NCBI RefSeq assembly: GCF_001651875.1 | Contig: NZ_LNQB01000083.1 | Coordinates: forward strand, 377,130 to 441,129 | Source of the DNA: Sinorhizobium saheli | Lineage (GTDB): Bacteria > Pseudomonadota > Alphaproteobacteria > Rhizobiales > Rhizobiaceae | Direction of reading: 5' to 3' | Length of the DNA: 64,000 nt | Shown here: one piece after another, positions 27,552 through 36,416 of the stretch | Layout of the letters: every line of letters starts with the position of its first letter | How positions within the stretch are numbered: the stretch's first letter is position 1 | Notes under the pieces: generated by a model | Told to the model about the DNA's origin: nothing | What the model saw: only the letters and a program-made list of their open reading frames with translations | Database searches by the model: none | Position numbers and translations under genes: made by a program

Positions 27552-28376
27552 CTAAAAGGTCGGCGGCGTGTTGATCCACAACAGGACCGTCTCGCCGTCA
27601 TGCCTGTTCGACCAGGCATGGCGGCGGCGGCTCTCGAAATAGAGAGAGTCGCCCGGATTTAGATCGTAGAACTGATCGCCATCGAGCACGAACTCCACAT
27701 GGCCGGAGAGCACATAGACGAATTCCTCGCCCTCGTGCCGGTAGGCGCCCTCGCTCGAGGCGCCGGGTGCCAGCACGAAGCGATGGCAATCCATCTGGTT
27801 GTTGCCTTCGGCAAGCAGCTGCACCGTGACGCCGGGCGTCGTGCGCGGCCAATTGTGCCATTCGCCGGCACGGACGAGCGCCCGCACTTGCGGCTGCTCT
27901 TCCCCGGAGAGGCTCGACACGGTCGTTCCGAAATATTCCGCGAGGTTGTGCAAGACGGCGACGGAGACACCCTGGGAGGTCCGCTCTAGCGTCGACAGGA
28001 CCGATGCGGCGATTCCGACGTCACCCGCCACCTGCTCCAGCGTCTTGCCCGCCGCATGCCTGAGGCTGCGCAGCTTCCGCCCGACCTGCACGTCGGCGCT
28101 GTTTTCCGGCGCTGCTGCCGCGTTGTTCTCGTCGGCTGCACTTTCCGCTTCGAGCGCCTGCCGTATCGCCGCCGGGTTCAGGCCGCGTTCGGCACGGAAC
28201 CAGGAGATGCGCTTCAGGCGCGCGAGATCGGCCTCGGTATATTGCCGGTGGCCGGTCGCCGAGCGCTCGGGCACGACGAGTCCCTGCGCTTCCCACAGCC
28301 GAAGCGTCGAGGCCGATACGCCGGCGAGCCTTGCCGCCTCGGCAACCTTGTAGCGTACGGTATCGGCACCGCTCAT
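27552..28376 (-). CDS. MerR-XRE-cupin three-domain transcriptional regulator
   Basis: A 274-residue protein with three modules. A MerR-type winged helix covers residues 8-75 (YKVAEAARLAGVSASTLRLWEAQG). An XRE helix-turn-helix covers about 97-155 (VGRKLRSLRHAAGKTLEQVA). A C-terminal cupin covers about 190-270, with PGASSEGAYRHEGEEFVYVLSGHVEF and a matching second motif. XRE-cupin regulators such as PuuR control amine and GABA catabolism in other bacteria; an additional MerR domain is uncommon. It is divergent from gabT, with 259 bp between starts and a palindrome in the spacer, so control of gabT-gabD is the simplest inference. Confidence 0.88.
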   Translation of the reverse strand: MSGADTVRYKVAEAARLAGVSASTLRLWEAQGLVVPERSATGHRQYTEADLARLKRISWFRAERGLNPAAIRQALEAESAADENNAAAAPENSADVQVGRKLRSLRHAAGKTLEQVAGDVGIAASVLSTLERTSQGVSVAVLHNLAEYFGTTVSSLSGEEQPQVRALVRAGEWHNWPRTTPGVTVQLLAEGNNQMDCHRFVLAPGASSEGAYRHEGEEFVYVLSGHVEFVLDGDQFYDLNPGDSLYFESRRRHAWSNRHDGETVLLWINTPPTF

Positions 28377-28536
28377 TTTTTCCTGTCCTCATTCCGGCTT
28401 CGGGTGCGACGCGGTTCGGAGCCCCCTGTCGCTGCCCGGCAATCTACCCGTGCGGCTCGCCGCTTTACAAGGAGCGCCCGACGGCTTCGGCTCTCATTAG
28501 CTCTGCCTCGCATTAGCCTCGGCTGTGTCCCGATCA

Positions 28537-28551
28537 GCAAATTTGATTTGC
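28537..28551. promoter_or_regulatory. Palindrome in the divergent gab promoter region
   Basis: A perfect inverted repeat, GCAAAT-TTG-ATTTGC, in an AT-rich stretch 99 bp before the gabT start and 161 bp before the regulator start. Its symmetry and position suit an operator for the MerR-XRE-cupin protein. Confidence 0.45.
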
Positions 28552-28635
28552 ATTCCATTCCAAAAGATGTACCACTTCCGAGGAAAAGTTGCAGAAAAAA
28601 TGCAAACTATTCCTCTCGAAAACAGGACGACGACG

Positions 28636-29904
28636 ATGACGAGCCTCCCCGATCGCAAGAACGCAGCCATCTCCCGCGGCGTTGGAATGACCACGCAGAT
28701 TTACGCCGAGCGCGCCGAAAACGCCGAGATCTGGGACAAGGAAGGCAACCGCTACATCGATTTCGCCTCCGGCATCGCCGTCGTCAACACCGGCCACCGC
28801 CATCCGAAGGTGATCGCCGCCGTCAAGGCGCAGCTCGACCGCTTCACCCACACCTGCCATCAGGTCGTTCCCTACGAGAACTACGTTCACCTGGCGGAGC
28901 GCCTGAACGCGCTCGCGCCCGGCAAATTCGCGAAAAAGACGATCTTCGTCACGACCGGCGCCGAGGCCGTGGAAAACGCGGTGAAGATCGCCCGCGCCGC
29001 GACGGGGCGCCAGGCGATCGTCGCCTTCGGCGGCGGCTTCCACGGCCGCACCTTCATGGGCATGGCGCTGACCGGCAAGGTCGTGCCCTACAAGGTCGGG
29101 TTCGGCGCGATGCCGGGCGACGTCTTCCATGCCCCCTTCCCGATCGAGCTCCACGGCGTCACCGTCGAGCAGTCGCTGGCGGCATTGAAGAAGCTCTTTG
29201 CCGCCGACGTCGACCCTGCCCGCGTCGCTGCGATCATTCTCGAACCCGTCCAGGGCGAAGGCGGCTTCTATCCGGCGCCGACCGCCTTCATGAGGGCGCT
29301 GCGCGAAATCTGCGACCAGCATGGCATCCTGCTCATCGCCGACGAGGTGCAGACCGGCTTTGCCCGCACCGGCAAGCTCTTCGCCATGGAGCACCATGAC
29401 GTCGCGGCGGACCTGATGACGATGGCGAAGAGCCTCGCTGGCGGTTTCCCGCTTGCCGCCGTGACCGGACGCGCCGAGATCATGGATGCACCCGGACCGG
29501 GCGGACTTGGCGGCACCTATGGCGGCAACCCGATCGGCATCGCCGCCGCCCATGCCGTGCTTGACGTCATAGAGGAGGAGAAGCTCTGCGAGCGCGCCAA
29601 CCAGCTCGGCAACCGGCTGAAGCAGCGCCTCGCCGCCATTCGCGAAAAGGCGCCGGAGATCGCCGACATTCGCGGCCCGGGCTTCATGAATGCCGTCGAA
29701 TTCAACGACGCGACGACGAACCTGCCGAGCGCCGAATTCGCCAACAAGGTCCGCCTGATCGCCCTCGACAAGGGTCTCATCCTGCTCACCTGCGGCGTCC
29801 ATGGCAACGTCATCCGCTTCCTGGCGCCGATCACCATCCAGGACGGGGTCTTCGCCGAGGCGCTCGACATCCTCGAGGCATCGATCCTTAAAGCCCGCGG
29901 TTGA
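28636..29904 (+). CDS. gabT: 4-aminobutyrate aminotransferase
   Basis: A 422-residue PLP enzyme converting GABA plus 2-oxoglutarate to succinate semialdehyde plus glutamate. The phosphate-binding stretch TTGAEAVENAVK is near residue 106. D236 (LIADEVQTGFARTG) should contact the PLP pyridine and K265 (MTMAKSLAGGFP) forms the Schiff base. Length matches GabT. ATG 28636 begins where homologues usually begin, with AGGACG upstream. ATG 28600 is possible, with a good GAGGAAAAG before it, and would add 12 residues. It is followed by gabD on the same strand after 127 bp. Confidence 0.93.
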   Translation: MTSLPDRKNAAISRGVGMTTQIYAERAENAEIWDKEGNRYIDFASGIAVVNTGHRHPKVIAAVKAQLDRFTHTCHQVVPYENYVHLAERLNALAPGKFAKKTIFVTTGAEAVENAVKIARAATGRQAIVAFGGGFHGRTFMGMALTGKVVPYKVGFGAMPGDVFHAPFPIELHGVTVEQSLAALKKLFAADVDPARVAAIILEPVQGEGGFYPAPTAFMRALREICDQHGILLIADEVQTGFARTGKLFAMEHHDVAADLMTMAKSLAGGFPLAAVTGRAEIMDAPGPGGLGGTYGGNPIGIAAAHAVLDVIEEEKLCERANQLGNRLKQRLAAIREKAPEIADIRGPGFMNAVEFNDATTNLPSAEFANKVRLIALDKGLILLTCGVHGNVIRFLAPITIQDGVFAEALDILEASILKARG

Positions 29905-30031
29905 CGGCGGGCCGGACGGCCGCTATCGCGGTCGTCCGATGCCCAGGGGGCGCCCACGATGCGGCGCGCTCCCAACACAACAGAAAAGAAGCGAGGCTTG
30001 CGGCCGCGGCAGGCGTCGCCGGAGGACGCTG

Positions 30032-31507
30032 ATGGCCTTGACGCCCGCACTGACCAAGCATCTCAGGGCTGCCGAGCGCTTCGCTGCGCTCGACCGTGTC
30101 ACCCGGCCCGCCGGCGATTGGTCCGGTGCAACCTTCGACGTCTTCAATCCGTCGACCGGCGAATTGCTGGCGACGCTTCCCGACATGGGGATCAACGACG
30201 CACATCGTGCGATCGAAGCCGCTGCCAAGGCCCAGCCGCTGTGGGCGGGCAAGCCCGCCAAGGACCGCAGTGCCATCCTGCGCCGCTGGCACGACCTGAT
30301 CGTCGAGCACGCCGACGATCTCGCCGCCATTCTGACGGCCGAAATGGGAAAGCCGCTCGGCGAGGCCAGGGGCGAGGTCCTCCATGCCGCCTCTTACGTC
30401 GAGTGGTATGCGGAAGAGGCCAAGCGCGTCTACGGCGAGACCTTTCCGGCGCCGGCCAATGACCGCCGCATGCTCGTCATCAAGCAGCCGGTCGGCGTCG
30501 TCGGCACCATCACGCCGTGGAATTTCCCGGCCTCGATGGTCGCGCGGAAGATTTCGCCGGCGCTCGCCGCGGGCTGCACGGTCGTGCTGAAGCCGGCGGA
30601 GCAAACCCCGCTCGTGGCCGGCGCGATGTTCGTGCTTGCGCAAGAAGCGGGGTTCCCGGAGGGCGTCCTCAATCTCGTCTACGCCTCGGAAGGTGCGCCG
30701 ATCGGACGCGAGCTCTGCAGCAACCCCAAGGTGCGCAAGATCAGCTTCACCGGATCGACCGAGGTCGGCCGGCTGCTGATGCGGCAATGCTCCGACCAGA
30801 TCAAAAAGGTGAGCCTCGAACTCGGGGGCAATGCCCCCTTCATCGTTTTCGACGACGCGGATATCGACGAGGCCGTCGACGGCGCGATCCAGGCGAAGTT
30901 CCGCAACGCCGGCCAGACCTGCGTCTCGGCGAACCGCATTTACGTGCAGGCGGCGGTTCATGATGCTTTCGCCGAGAAGTTCGTGGCCGAGGTGCGCAAA
31001 CTCACCGTCGGCGACGGCTTCTCCCCCGGGATCACGATCGGCCCGATGATCGACAGCCATGCGATCGAGAAGATCGAGGCGCATGTCGCCGACGCGCTTG
31101 CCAAGGGCGGCAGGCTGCGCTGCGGCGGCAGGCGGATCGGAACGAACGGCACGTTTTTCGAACCGACCGTGCTCACCGGCATCACGCATGACATGCGCGT
31201 CGCCCAGGAAGAGACCTTCGGCCCGATCGCCCCGATCATCCGCTTCGAAAGCGCCGAGCAGGTGGTGGCCGAGGCGAACGACACGATCTACGGCCTGGCC
31301 GCCTATTTCTACGCCGAGAACCTGAAGCGGGTCTGGCACGTCGCCGAGGCGCTGGAATACGGCATGGTCGGCATCAACACCGGTCGCATGTCCTCCGAGG
31401 CCGCCCCCTTCGGCGGCATCAAGCAATCCGGCATCGGCCGCGAGGGCTCGCGCCACGGTCTCGAGGATTATCTCGAGATGAAATATCTCTGCATGGGGAA
31501 CATCTGA
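30032..31507 (+). CDS. gabD: Succinate-semialdehyde dehydrogenase
   Basis: A 491-residue aldehyde dehydrogenase. The cofactor region is TPWNFPASMVARKISPALAAGCTVVLKPAEQTP, interrupted here only for reference. The conserved FTGSTEVGR precedes the general base E263 (SLELGG), and the nucleophile is C297 (NAGQTCVSANR). Sequence and context point to oxidation of succinate semialdehyde to succinate, completing the GABA shunt begun by gabT. A strong GGAGG lies six bases before ATG 30032; in-frame starts further upstream run into the gabT 3' end and are rejected. The NADP+ preference usual for GabD is assumed. Confidence 0.93.
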   Translation: MALTPALTKHLRAAERFAALDRVTRPAGDWSGATFDVFNPSTGELLATLPDMGINDAHRAIEAAAKAQPLWAGKPAKDRSAILRRWHDLIVEHADDLAAILTAEMGKPLGEARGEVLHAASYVEWYAEEAKRVYGETFPAPANDRRMLVIKQPVGVVGTITPWNFPASMVARKISPALAAGCTVVLKPAEQTPLVAGAMFVLAQEAGFPEGVLNLVYASEGAPIGRELCSNPKVRKISFTGSTEVGRLLMRQCSDQIKKVSLELGGNAPFIVFDDADIDEAVDGAIQAKFRNAGQTCVSANRIYVQAAVHDAFAEKFVAEVRKLTVGDGFSPGITIGPMIDSHAIEKIEAHVADALAKGGRLRCGGRRIGTNGTFFEPTVLTGITHDMRVAQEETFGPIAPIIRFESAEQVVAEANDTIYGLAAYFYAENLKRVWHVAEALEYGMVGINTGRMSSEAAPFGGIKQSGIGREGSRHGLEDYLEMKYLCMGNI

Positions 31508-31653
31508 GCGCCCGACGTCGATCAGCTCTTACGGCCACGGATCTCGCAGGCCAGGCACGCCGGCATCCTCGCATCGAAGCCGCAACGCGACCCTTGAAAT
31601 TCAGGCTGCGGCTTGCCAACTGGGGGCAAATATCAAAGGAGGTCCGCAACACG

Positions 31654-33543
31654 ATGAGCGAAGTCGAAATGTCCGTCGAGAAACATGTCTTTGAAGCCGA
31701 TGTGGCGAAGCTGCTCCATCTCATGGTGCACTCGGTCTATTCCGACAAGAACGTCTTTCTCCGCGAACTGATTTCGAACGCGGCGGACGCCTGCGAGAAG
31801 CTGCGCTACGAGGCGATCGTCGCACCCGAGCTGCTCGGCAGCGATCCGGCCCCCCGCATCACGCTGACGCTCGATGAAGAAAACGCCCGCCTCATCGTCG
31901 AGGACAACGGCATCGGCATGAGCCGCGACGAGCTGGTCGAATCGCTCGGGACGATTGCGCGCTCCGGCACGCGGGCCTTCATGGAGCGGATCGAGGCGGC
32001 GCAGGGCAAGGACGGCGCGCAGCTCATCGGTCAGTTCGGCGTCGGCTTCTATTCCGCCTTCATGGTCGCCGACAATGTCGACGTCGTTTCCCGCCGCGCC
32101 GGCACGGACAAGGCCTGGCACTGGGCATCGGACGGCAAGGGCAGCTACACCGTCTCCGCGGTCGAGCTTGCCGATGCGCCGGCACGCGGCACCCGCATAA
32201 CGCTGCATCTGATGGACGACGCCAAGAACTACACGTCGCGTTGGACGGTCGAGCGCATCGTCAAGGATCAGTCCGGCCATGTGCCCGTCCCGATCTCGAT
32301 CGTCGAGAAGCCCGGCGCCGAGCCGGCCCAGGTCGCCGACGGCACCGCCCTCTGGACGAAGCAGAAGAGCGACATCAGCAAGGAGGACTATGCGGATTTC
32401 TACCGCGGCGTTGCCGGGCAATATGACGAACCGGCATTGACGGTGCACTTCCGCGCCGAGGGCCGCCACGAATACACCGCGCTTGCCTTCGTGCCCGGCT
32501 CCAAGCCCTTCGACCTTTTCGACCCCGACCGCAAGGGGCGGATGAAGCTCTACGTCAAGCGCGTCTTCATCACCGACGAGGCGGAATTGCTGCCGCGCTA
32601 CCTGCGCTTCGTGCGCGGCCTCGTCGATACGGCCGATCTGCCGCTCAACGTCTCGCGCGAGATGATCCAGGAAAGCCCGCTCCTCGCCAGCATTCGCAAG
32701 GGACTGACGAACCGCGTCCTGACGAGCATCGAGAAGCTTGCGGAAAGCGACCCGGACACCTTTGCCAAGCTCTGGGACAATTTCGGCAGCGTGATCAAGG
32801 AGGGCATCTACGAGGATTTCGAGCGCCGCAACCAGCTGCTGGCGCTGTCGCGCTTCCGTACGACCGCCGCAGATGACAAGCCGCGCGCCTTGAACGACTA
32901 CGTCAAGGCGATGAAGGACGGCCAGACGGCGATCTACTATCTGACGGGCGACAACCTCGCGCAGTTGCAAGCCTCGCCGCAGCTCGAGGGTTTCCGCGCG
33001 CGTGGCATGGAGGTGCTGCTGCTGACCGACCCGGTCGACAGTTTCTGGGTGACGACGGCGCCCGATTTCGAAGGCAAGCCGTTCAAGTCGATCACACAAG
33101 GGACAGCCGATCTCGCCGGCATCGCCAAGGAGGATGGTGCGTCTGCCACCGAGCCCGAAGCGGCCGCCTCGGTGACCGAATTCGTGAGCTTCGCCAGGAC
33201 GACCCTTGGCGAGGCGGTGTCGGACGTCAGGGCCTCCGATCGTCTCACGGAAAGCGCCGTCTGCCTGGTCGCGCCGGAACACGGTCCCGACCGCCAGCTC
33301 CAGAAGATGTTGCAGGGCGCCGGGCGCATCGACAGCGCGGCGAAGCCGGTTCTCGAGATCAATCCCGGCCACCAGCTGATCGCCGCGCTCGCCGCATGCC
33401 CGGCGGAGGACAAGACCTTCCGCGAGGACGCGGTGAAACTGCTGCTTGACCAGGCGCGCGTTCTCGACGGCGACAAGCCCGAGGACCCGCGTGCATTCGC
33501 CGAGCGGCTATCACGTGTCTTCGACCGGGCCTTGAAGGGCTGA
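31654..33543 (+). CDS. htpG: HSP90-family chaperone HtpG
   Basis: A 629-residue cytosolic chaperone. The GHKL ATPase domain has FLRELISNAADACEKLR near residue 37, DNGIGMSRDEL and IGQFGVGFYSAFMVAD. The middle domain includes VKRVFITDEAELLPRYLRFVRG and DLPLNVSREMIQE, and the C-terminal dimerisation domain is present, so length is normal. The start ATG 31654 has an excellent AAGGAGGT ten bases upstream; the longer in-frame start at 31594 lacks this. It follows gabD by 146 bp. Its stop is followed directly by a partial RIME-like repeat. Confidence 0.95.
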   Translation: MSEVEMSVEKHVFEADVAKLLHLMVHSVYSDKNVFLRELISNAADACEKLRYEAIVAPELLGSDPAPRITLTLDEENARLIVEDNGIGMSRDELVESLGTIARSGTRAFMERIEAAQGKDGAQLIGQFGVGFYSAFMVADNVDVVSRRAGTDKAWHWASDGKGSYTVSAVELADAPARGTRITLHLMDDAKNYTSRWTVERIVKDQSGHVPVPISIVEKPGAEPAQVADGTALWTKQKSDISKEDYADFYRGVAGQYDEPALTVHFRAEGRHEYTALAFVPGSKPFDLFDPDRKGRMKLYVKRVFITDEAELLPRYLRFVRGLVDTADLPLNVSREMIQESPLLASIRKGLTNRVLTSIEKLAESDPDTFAKLWDNFGSVIKEGIYEDFERRNQLLALSRFRTTAADDKPRALNDYVKAMKDGQTAIYYLTGDNLAQLQASPQLEGFRARGMEVLLLTDPVDSFWVTTAPDFEGKPFKSITQGTADLAGIAKEDGASATEPEAAASVTEFVSFARTTLGEAVSDVRASDRLTESAVCLVAPEHGPDRQLQKMLQGAGRIDSAAKPVLEINPGHQLIAALAACPAEDKTFREDAVKLLLDQARVLDGDKPEDPRAFAERLSRVFDRALKG

Positions 33544-33570
33544 GGGACGTCTCCGCCCATAGCCGGCGCG

Positions 33571-33626
33571 GCAAAGACAAACAGATAGAGCGGTGGCGCG
33601 AATGCATGTGAGCGTATCCCGCTCTA
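33571..33626 (+). repeat. RIME1-like element, copy B (right half only)
   Basis: The right palindrome (AGATAGAGCGG at 33583 to CCGCTCTA at 33626) and a short flank match copies A and C. The left palindrome is missing or too diverged to see. It lies between htpG and the nucleotidyltransferase-like gene, facing opposite to copy C on the gene's other side. Confidence 0.72.
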
Positions 33627-33670
33627 TAGGAGTTCCGGGGGCGGCGGCTTCGCCGCCGGCATCGTGCCAG

Positions 33671-34180
33671 ATGAGCGATAGATATCGGATGGAGCTCGTT
33701 GCCGCCCGATCCTACGAGCCGCTGACGCCGGCGGATCTCGAAGCGATCGCTGCCGTCGCAGTGCGCACGCTCGCCGACATCTTCGATCGTGCGCCGGTCG
33801 CCGGTCTCTATCGCGATCGCCTCGTCCTGCTGGCGCTGGCCCAAGGCAGCGCCCTTCACTATCTCGACGGCAAGAGCGGGATCAAGGACTTCGACGTCTG
33901 GGCCTTCTTCGAAGGCGGGCCGCCGAAACCGTTCCCGCATCGGAAGCGATGGTCCGTCGATCTCGGGCCCTCGCGTTTCGGCCGACACCCGGACGATAGA
34001 GGCTATTCCGGCCGTCGCCTGGACATCATGGGCCGCTCGATCGCCGTCATCGGCGGCGAGGCGGCGGAAGATGCCGTGCGGCGCTGGCTGGGTTCCCGCG
34101 CGAAGTCGGCCATTGCCCTTCGCAGGAAGCCGATGTTCTGCCTTCTCCCCCACCGCGCCTTCGGTGAACGGATCATTTGA
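33671..34180 (+). CDS. Small nucleotidyltransferase-like protein
   Basis: A 169-residue soluble protein with LALAQGSALHYLDGKSGIKDFDVWAFF near residues 54-80. The G-S and D73-x-D75 pattern resembles the metal-binding core of nucleotidyltransferase-fold proteins. There are no membrane segments or further domains. ATG 33671 is chosen because upstream in-frame codons fall in repeat DNA; ATG 33689 is an alternative. The gene is enclosed by RIME-like elements in inverted orientation (33571-33626 and 34210-34316). Its function is unknown; toxin-antitoxin or RNA-modifying roles would be guesses. Confidence 0.65.
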   Translation: MSDRYRMELVAARSYEPLTPADLEAIAAVAVRTLADIFDRAPVAGLYRDRLVLLALAQGSALHYLDGKSGIKDFDVWAFFEGGPPKPFPHRKRWSVDLGPSRFGRHPDDRGYSGRRLDIMGRSIAVIGGEAAEDAVRRWLGSRAKSAIALRRKPMFCLLPHRAFGERII

Positions 34181-34209
34181 GCGTGACCGAAGCGCAAGCG
34201 CGCTTCAGT

Positions 34210-34316
34210 TAGAGCGGGATGCGCTCACATGCGTCCGCGCCATCACTCTATCTATTTGTTTCGGCGGCATTGCGACGTCAGGTGGTTCCACCTGACTGCA
34301 AAAATGCTCTAATCGC
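34210..34316 (-). repeat. RIME1-like element, copy C (full, inverted)
   Basis: On the minus strand this reads like copy A: an AGCATTTTTGCAG end, a palindromic half around CAGGTGGAACCACCTG (34280-34295), then AGATAGAG to CCGCTCTA (34253 back to 34210). It fills most of the spacer between the convergent nucleotidyltransferase-like and pentapeptide genes. Confidence 0.8.
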
Positions 34317-34324
34317 GACGCGCT

Positions 34325-35071
34325 TCAGTCATCCTCATGCTGGCACGGCCATTTGGCCGGCGTCGAAAGGCCGGCCGGCAGTTTGGTCGCCGCATCGCCG
34401 CAGGCAAGGTCGACCTGTTCTTGCGTGAGACCGGTCGCGGCCGAGAGGTCGAGGCCCTCGATCCGTGTCAGGAAAAGGAAAGCCCGGTCGAAGCCGATCG
34501 GCCCTTCAAAGACGGCGCCGCTCAGGTGGGCGCGCGAGAGATTGGCCATGGAAAACCGCGTGCCGGTCAGGACCGCCCTGGTAAAATCGGCGCGGCCGAG
34601 TTCCGCTTTCTCGAAATCGGCACCGGTCAACCGTGCACCGGTGAAGTTCGTGCGCTGCAGTTCGGCACTGACGAAGGAGGCGTTTTCGGCCGAAATCGCC
34701 GAAAAGTTGCCGCGATAGGCCTCGACCCTGGTGAAGTTCGCCTTGTTGGCCTGGGCGCCGGCGAGCGAAGCGCGCACCAGCGTCGCCTTTTCGAGATCTG
34801 CCGAGGTGAGATCGGCACCGCGCAGGTCCGTCATCGTAAAATCCGTGTTTACCAGATTGCTCCCCTGCAGATCGCTTCCGCCGAGCATCAGCTGCCTCTT
34901 GTTGCAATCGTGCCAGTCGGTTTCCGGTCGCGACGAACTCTTGCAGTCCGCGGCATCGGCGGCGCTGCCGGCGAAGGCGGTTACTGCGATTGCCACCGCG
35001 AAGCCCGCGGCGCCGAGCGTGAAAGACGTCGTGCCGATCGAACCATGCCCTGCCCTGCCAGGCTTCCTCAT
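34325..35071 (-). CDS. Exported pentapeptide-repeat protein
   Basis: A 248-residue protein. Residues 1-41 look like a signal peptide with a hydrophobic core (FTLGAAGFAVAIAVTAFAG) and an ADAADC region that could be a cleavage or lipid-attachment site. About 25 tandem pentapeptide repeats of the A(D/N)LxX type follow, from about 63 to 195 (for example TDLRGADLTSADLEKATLV). They should fold as a right-handed beta-helix. The C-terminal 50 residues are not repetitive. Periplasmic location argues against a Qnr-type gyrase-protection role. The gene is single, convergent with the upstream gene, and its function is unknown. Confidence 0.82.
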   Translation of the reverse strand: MRKPGRAGHGSIGTTSFTLGAAGFAVAIAVTAFAGSAADAADCKSSSRPETDWHDCNKRQLMLGGSDLQGSNLVNTDFTMTDLRGADLTSADLEKATLVRASLAGAQANKANFTRVEAYRGNFSAISAENASFVSAELQRTNFTGARLTGADFEKAELGRADFTRAVLTGTRFSMANLSRAHLSGAVFEGPIGFDRAFLFLTRIEGLDLSAATGLTQEQVDLACGDAATKLPAGLSTPAKWPCQHEDD

Positions 35072-35292
35072 CTCATCGCTCCCCGGCTCCCAGCACCGGT
35101 CTGCCCTAAAGGAACCGTCCTTGATTTCAATATGTTACGTCGCCGACGCGACTCTGAAAAGAGCCGCAAAGCCCCGCACCGTCAAGATCCGGCCCGTGCG
35201 ATTCACCCTTGAAGATGGCGTCGGAACAAGGACAAGGGCGAGCCGGCCCTCGCTCACAGGAAAGGGACACGCGCCTCCCGCACCCCGTCGGG

Positions 35293-36291
35293 TCAAACAG
35301 CCGTGCCCTGGATGGCCGAAACCTGCCAGTCCGTACCGGGCTTGCGCTGGAAAGTCCAGACCTCAACCGCTTCGGTCAGCCTGTCCGCCTCGCCGCTGAC
35401 GACGCGCCCGGTCGCCCGCTCGCGCATCACGTCGACGCTTTCGTAGCGCATGGCGACGGTCGCGTAATCGGCACCGTTCTCCCTCCAGGCCTCGGCCACG
35501 TCGCCCTGGACGAGATGGACGTCGCGCACTTCGTTCTTGAGCCCCCTGGTCGCGTTCTCGCTTAGTTCCTCCGCGAGATAGGACATGGCCTCAGGCGTCG
35601 TCAGCCGGCGCAGCGCCGCATAGTCTTCTGCTCCATAGGCCGCCTGCACCTCCTTCAACATCGCCTCGAAACGGTCGAGGTCGCGCTGGTCGATGCCGAT
35701 TTCCTCCGCCCCGCCCACGGCGGCCGAGGTCGCCGTCGCAGCCGCAGCCGCTCCGCCGATCCCCTCGCCGATGCGCGGGATTCGGAAAGACGGCGCCCCG
35801 CTGGTCGCGGCCGACGAGCGCGGCGATCCCGACGGCGCCGAATAGGCCGGGCTCCCGCTGCGGCCGAAGAACCGCATCGCAAACGAAATCAGCAGGACGA
35901 CAAGCCCGACCTGCAGCAGCAGGCCGAGGAAGCCGATGCCGCCCCCGAGACCATGGCCAAGCAGCATGCCGACGAGCCCGCCCATCAAGAGGCCGCCCAG
36001 CATGGAGCCGCCGAACCCGTTGAAGAAGCCCGGTCGCGGACCGGTCGGCCGGTTCTGCGCTGCCGGATTCGTGATTCCCGGTTGCCCGCTGTTCGGCCGC
36101 GGCGTCATGGTTCGATCGATCGGCGCAGCCGGCGCCGGCGCCGTGCGGGTCACCGGCGGCGTCGAAAAGGTCCGGCTCCCGCGCGAACCGAAACCGCCAC
36201 CCGCGCGCCTTGCCTCGGCGACATCGACCACCGTCAACATCACCATGAGACCTACCGCCACTGTCGCCAGAACCCGTCCGAAACGCTGCAT
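35293..36291 (-). CDS. Membrane-anchored Tim44-like domain protein
   Basis: A 332-residue protein. A signal peptide or anchor at about residues 5-27 ends at VAEARR. A Ser/Pro/Arg-rich low-complexity stretch follows. A glycine-rich double membrane segment (GGLLMGGLVGMLLGHGLGGG and LLLQVGLVVLLISFAMRFF) spans about 98-145. The C-terminal Tim44-like domain lies at about 200-332 (ERFEAML-type start, WRENGADYATVAMRYESVD, ending KPGTDWQVSAIQG). ATG 36291 has GAGGGAA about ten bases upstream; ATG 36312 is also possible. Bacterial Tim44-like proteins are found near the envelope, but their role is not settled. Confidence 0.82.
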   Translation of the reverse strand: MQRFGRVLATVAVGLMVMLTVVDVAEARRAGGGFGSRGSRTFSTPPVTRTAPAPAAPIDRTMTPRPNSGQPGITNPAAQNRPTGPRPGFFNGFGGSMLGGLLMGGLVGMLLGHGLGGGIGFLGLLLQVGLVVLLISFAMRFFGRSGSPAYSAPSGSPRSSAATSGAPSFRIPRIGEGIGGAAAAATATSAAVGGAEEIGIDQRDLDRFEAMLKEVQAAYGAEDYAALRRLTTPEAMSYLAEELSENATRGLKNEVRDVHLVQGDVAEAWRENGADYATVAMRYESVDVMRERATGRVVSGEADRLTEAVEVWTFQRKPGTDWQVSAIQGTAV

Positions 36292-36416
36292 TCCATCAAT
36301 TCCCTCTATCATTCCCGGCCGCAAGCAGCCGCCAGGGGCATATAGAGCTTGCGGCGCGGAAGTTTAAGGGCACGGCGGGATTAATTGCTTGTACCGGAGC
36401 GCGACCCGGCCACCGG

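Noticed and set aside
27305-27619. Small minus-strand ORF (104 codons) in the acyltransferase-MerR spacer
   Set aside because: It overlaps the 3' end of the MerR-XRE-cupin gene in another frame, has no ribosome site and no family resemblance.
34325-35071. Pentapeptide protein as a Qnr-like gyrase-protection factor
   Set aside because: A signal peptide predicts export, which does not fit protection of cytoplasmic gyrase.
34337-35212. 291-codon plus-strand frame over the pentapeptide gene
   Set aside because: The repeated sequence of the pentapeptide gene produces a regular antisense frame; the signal peptide and repeats on the minus strand are convincing.
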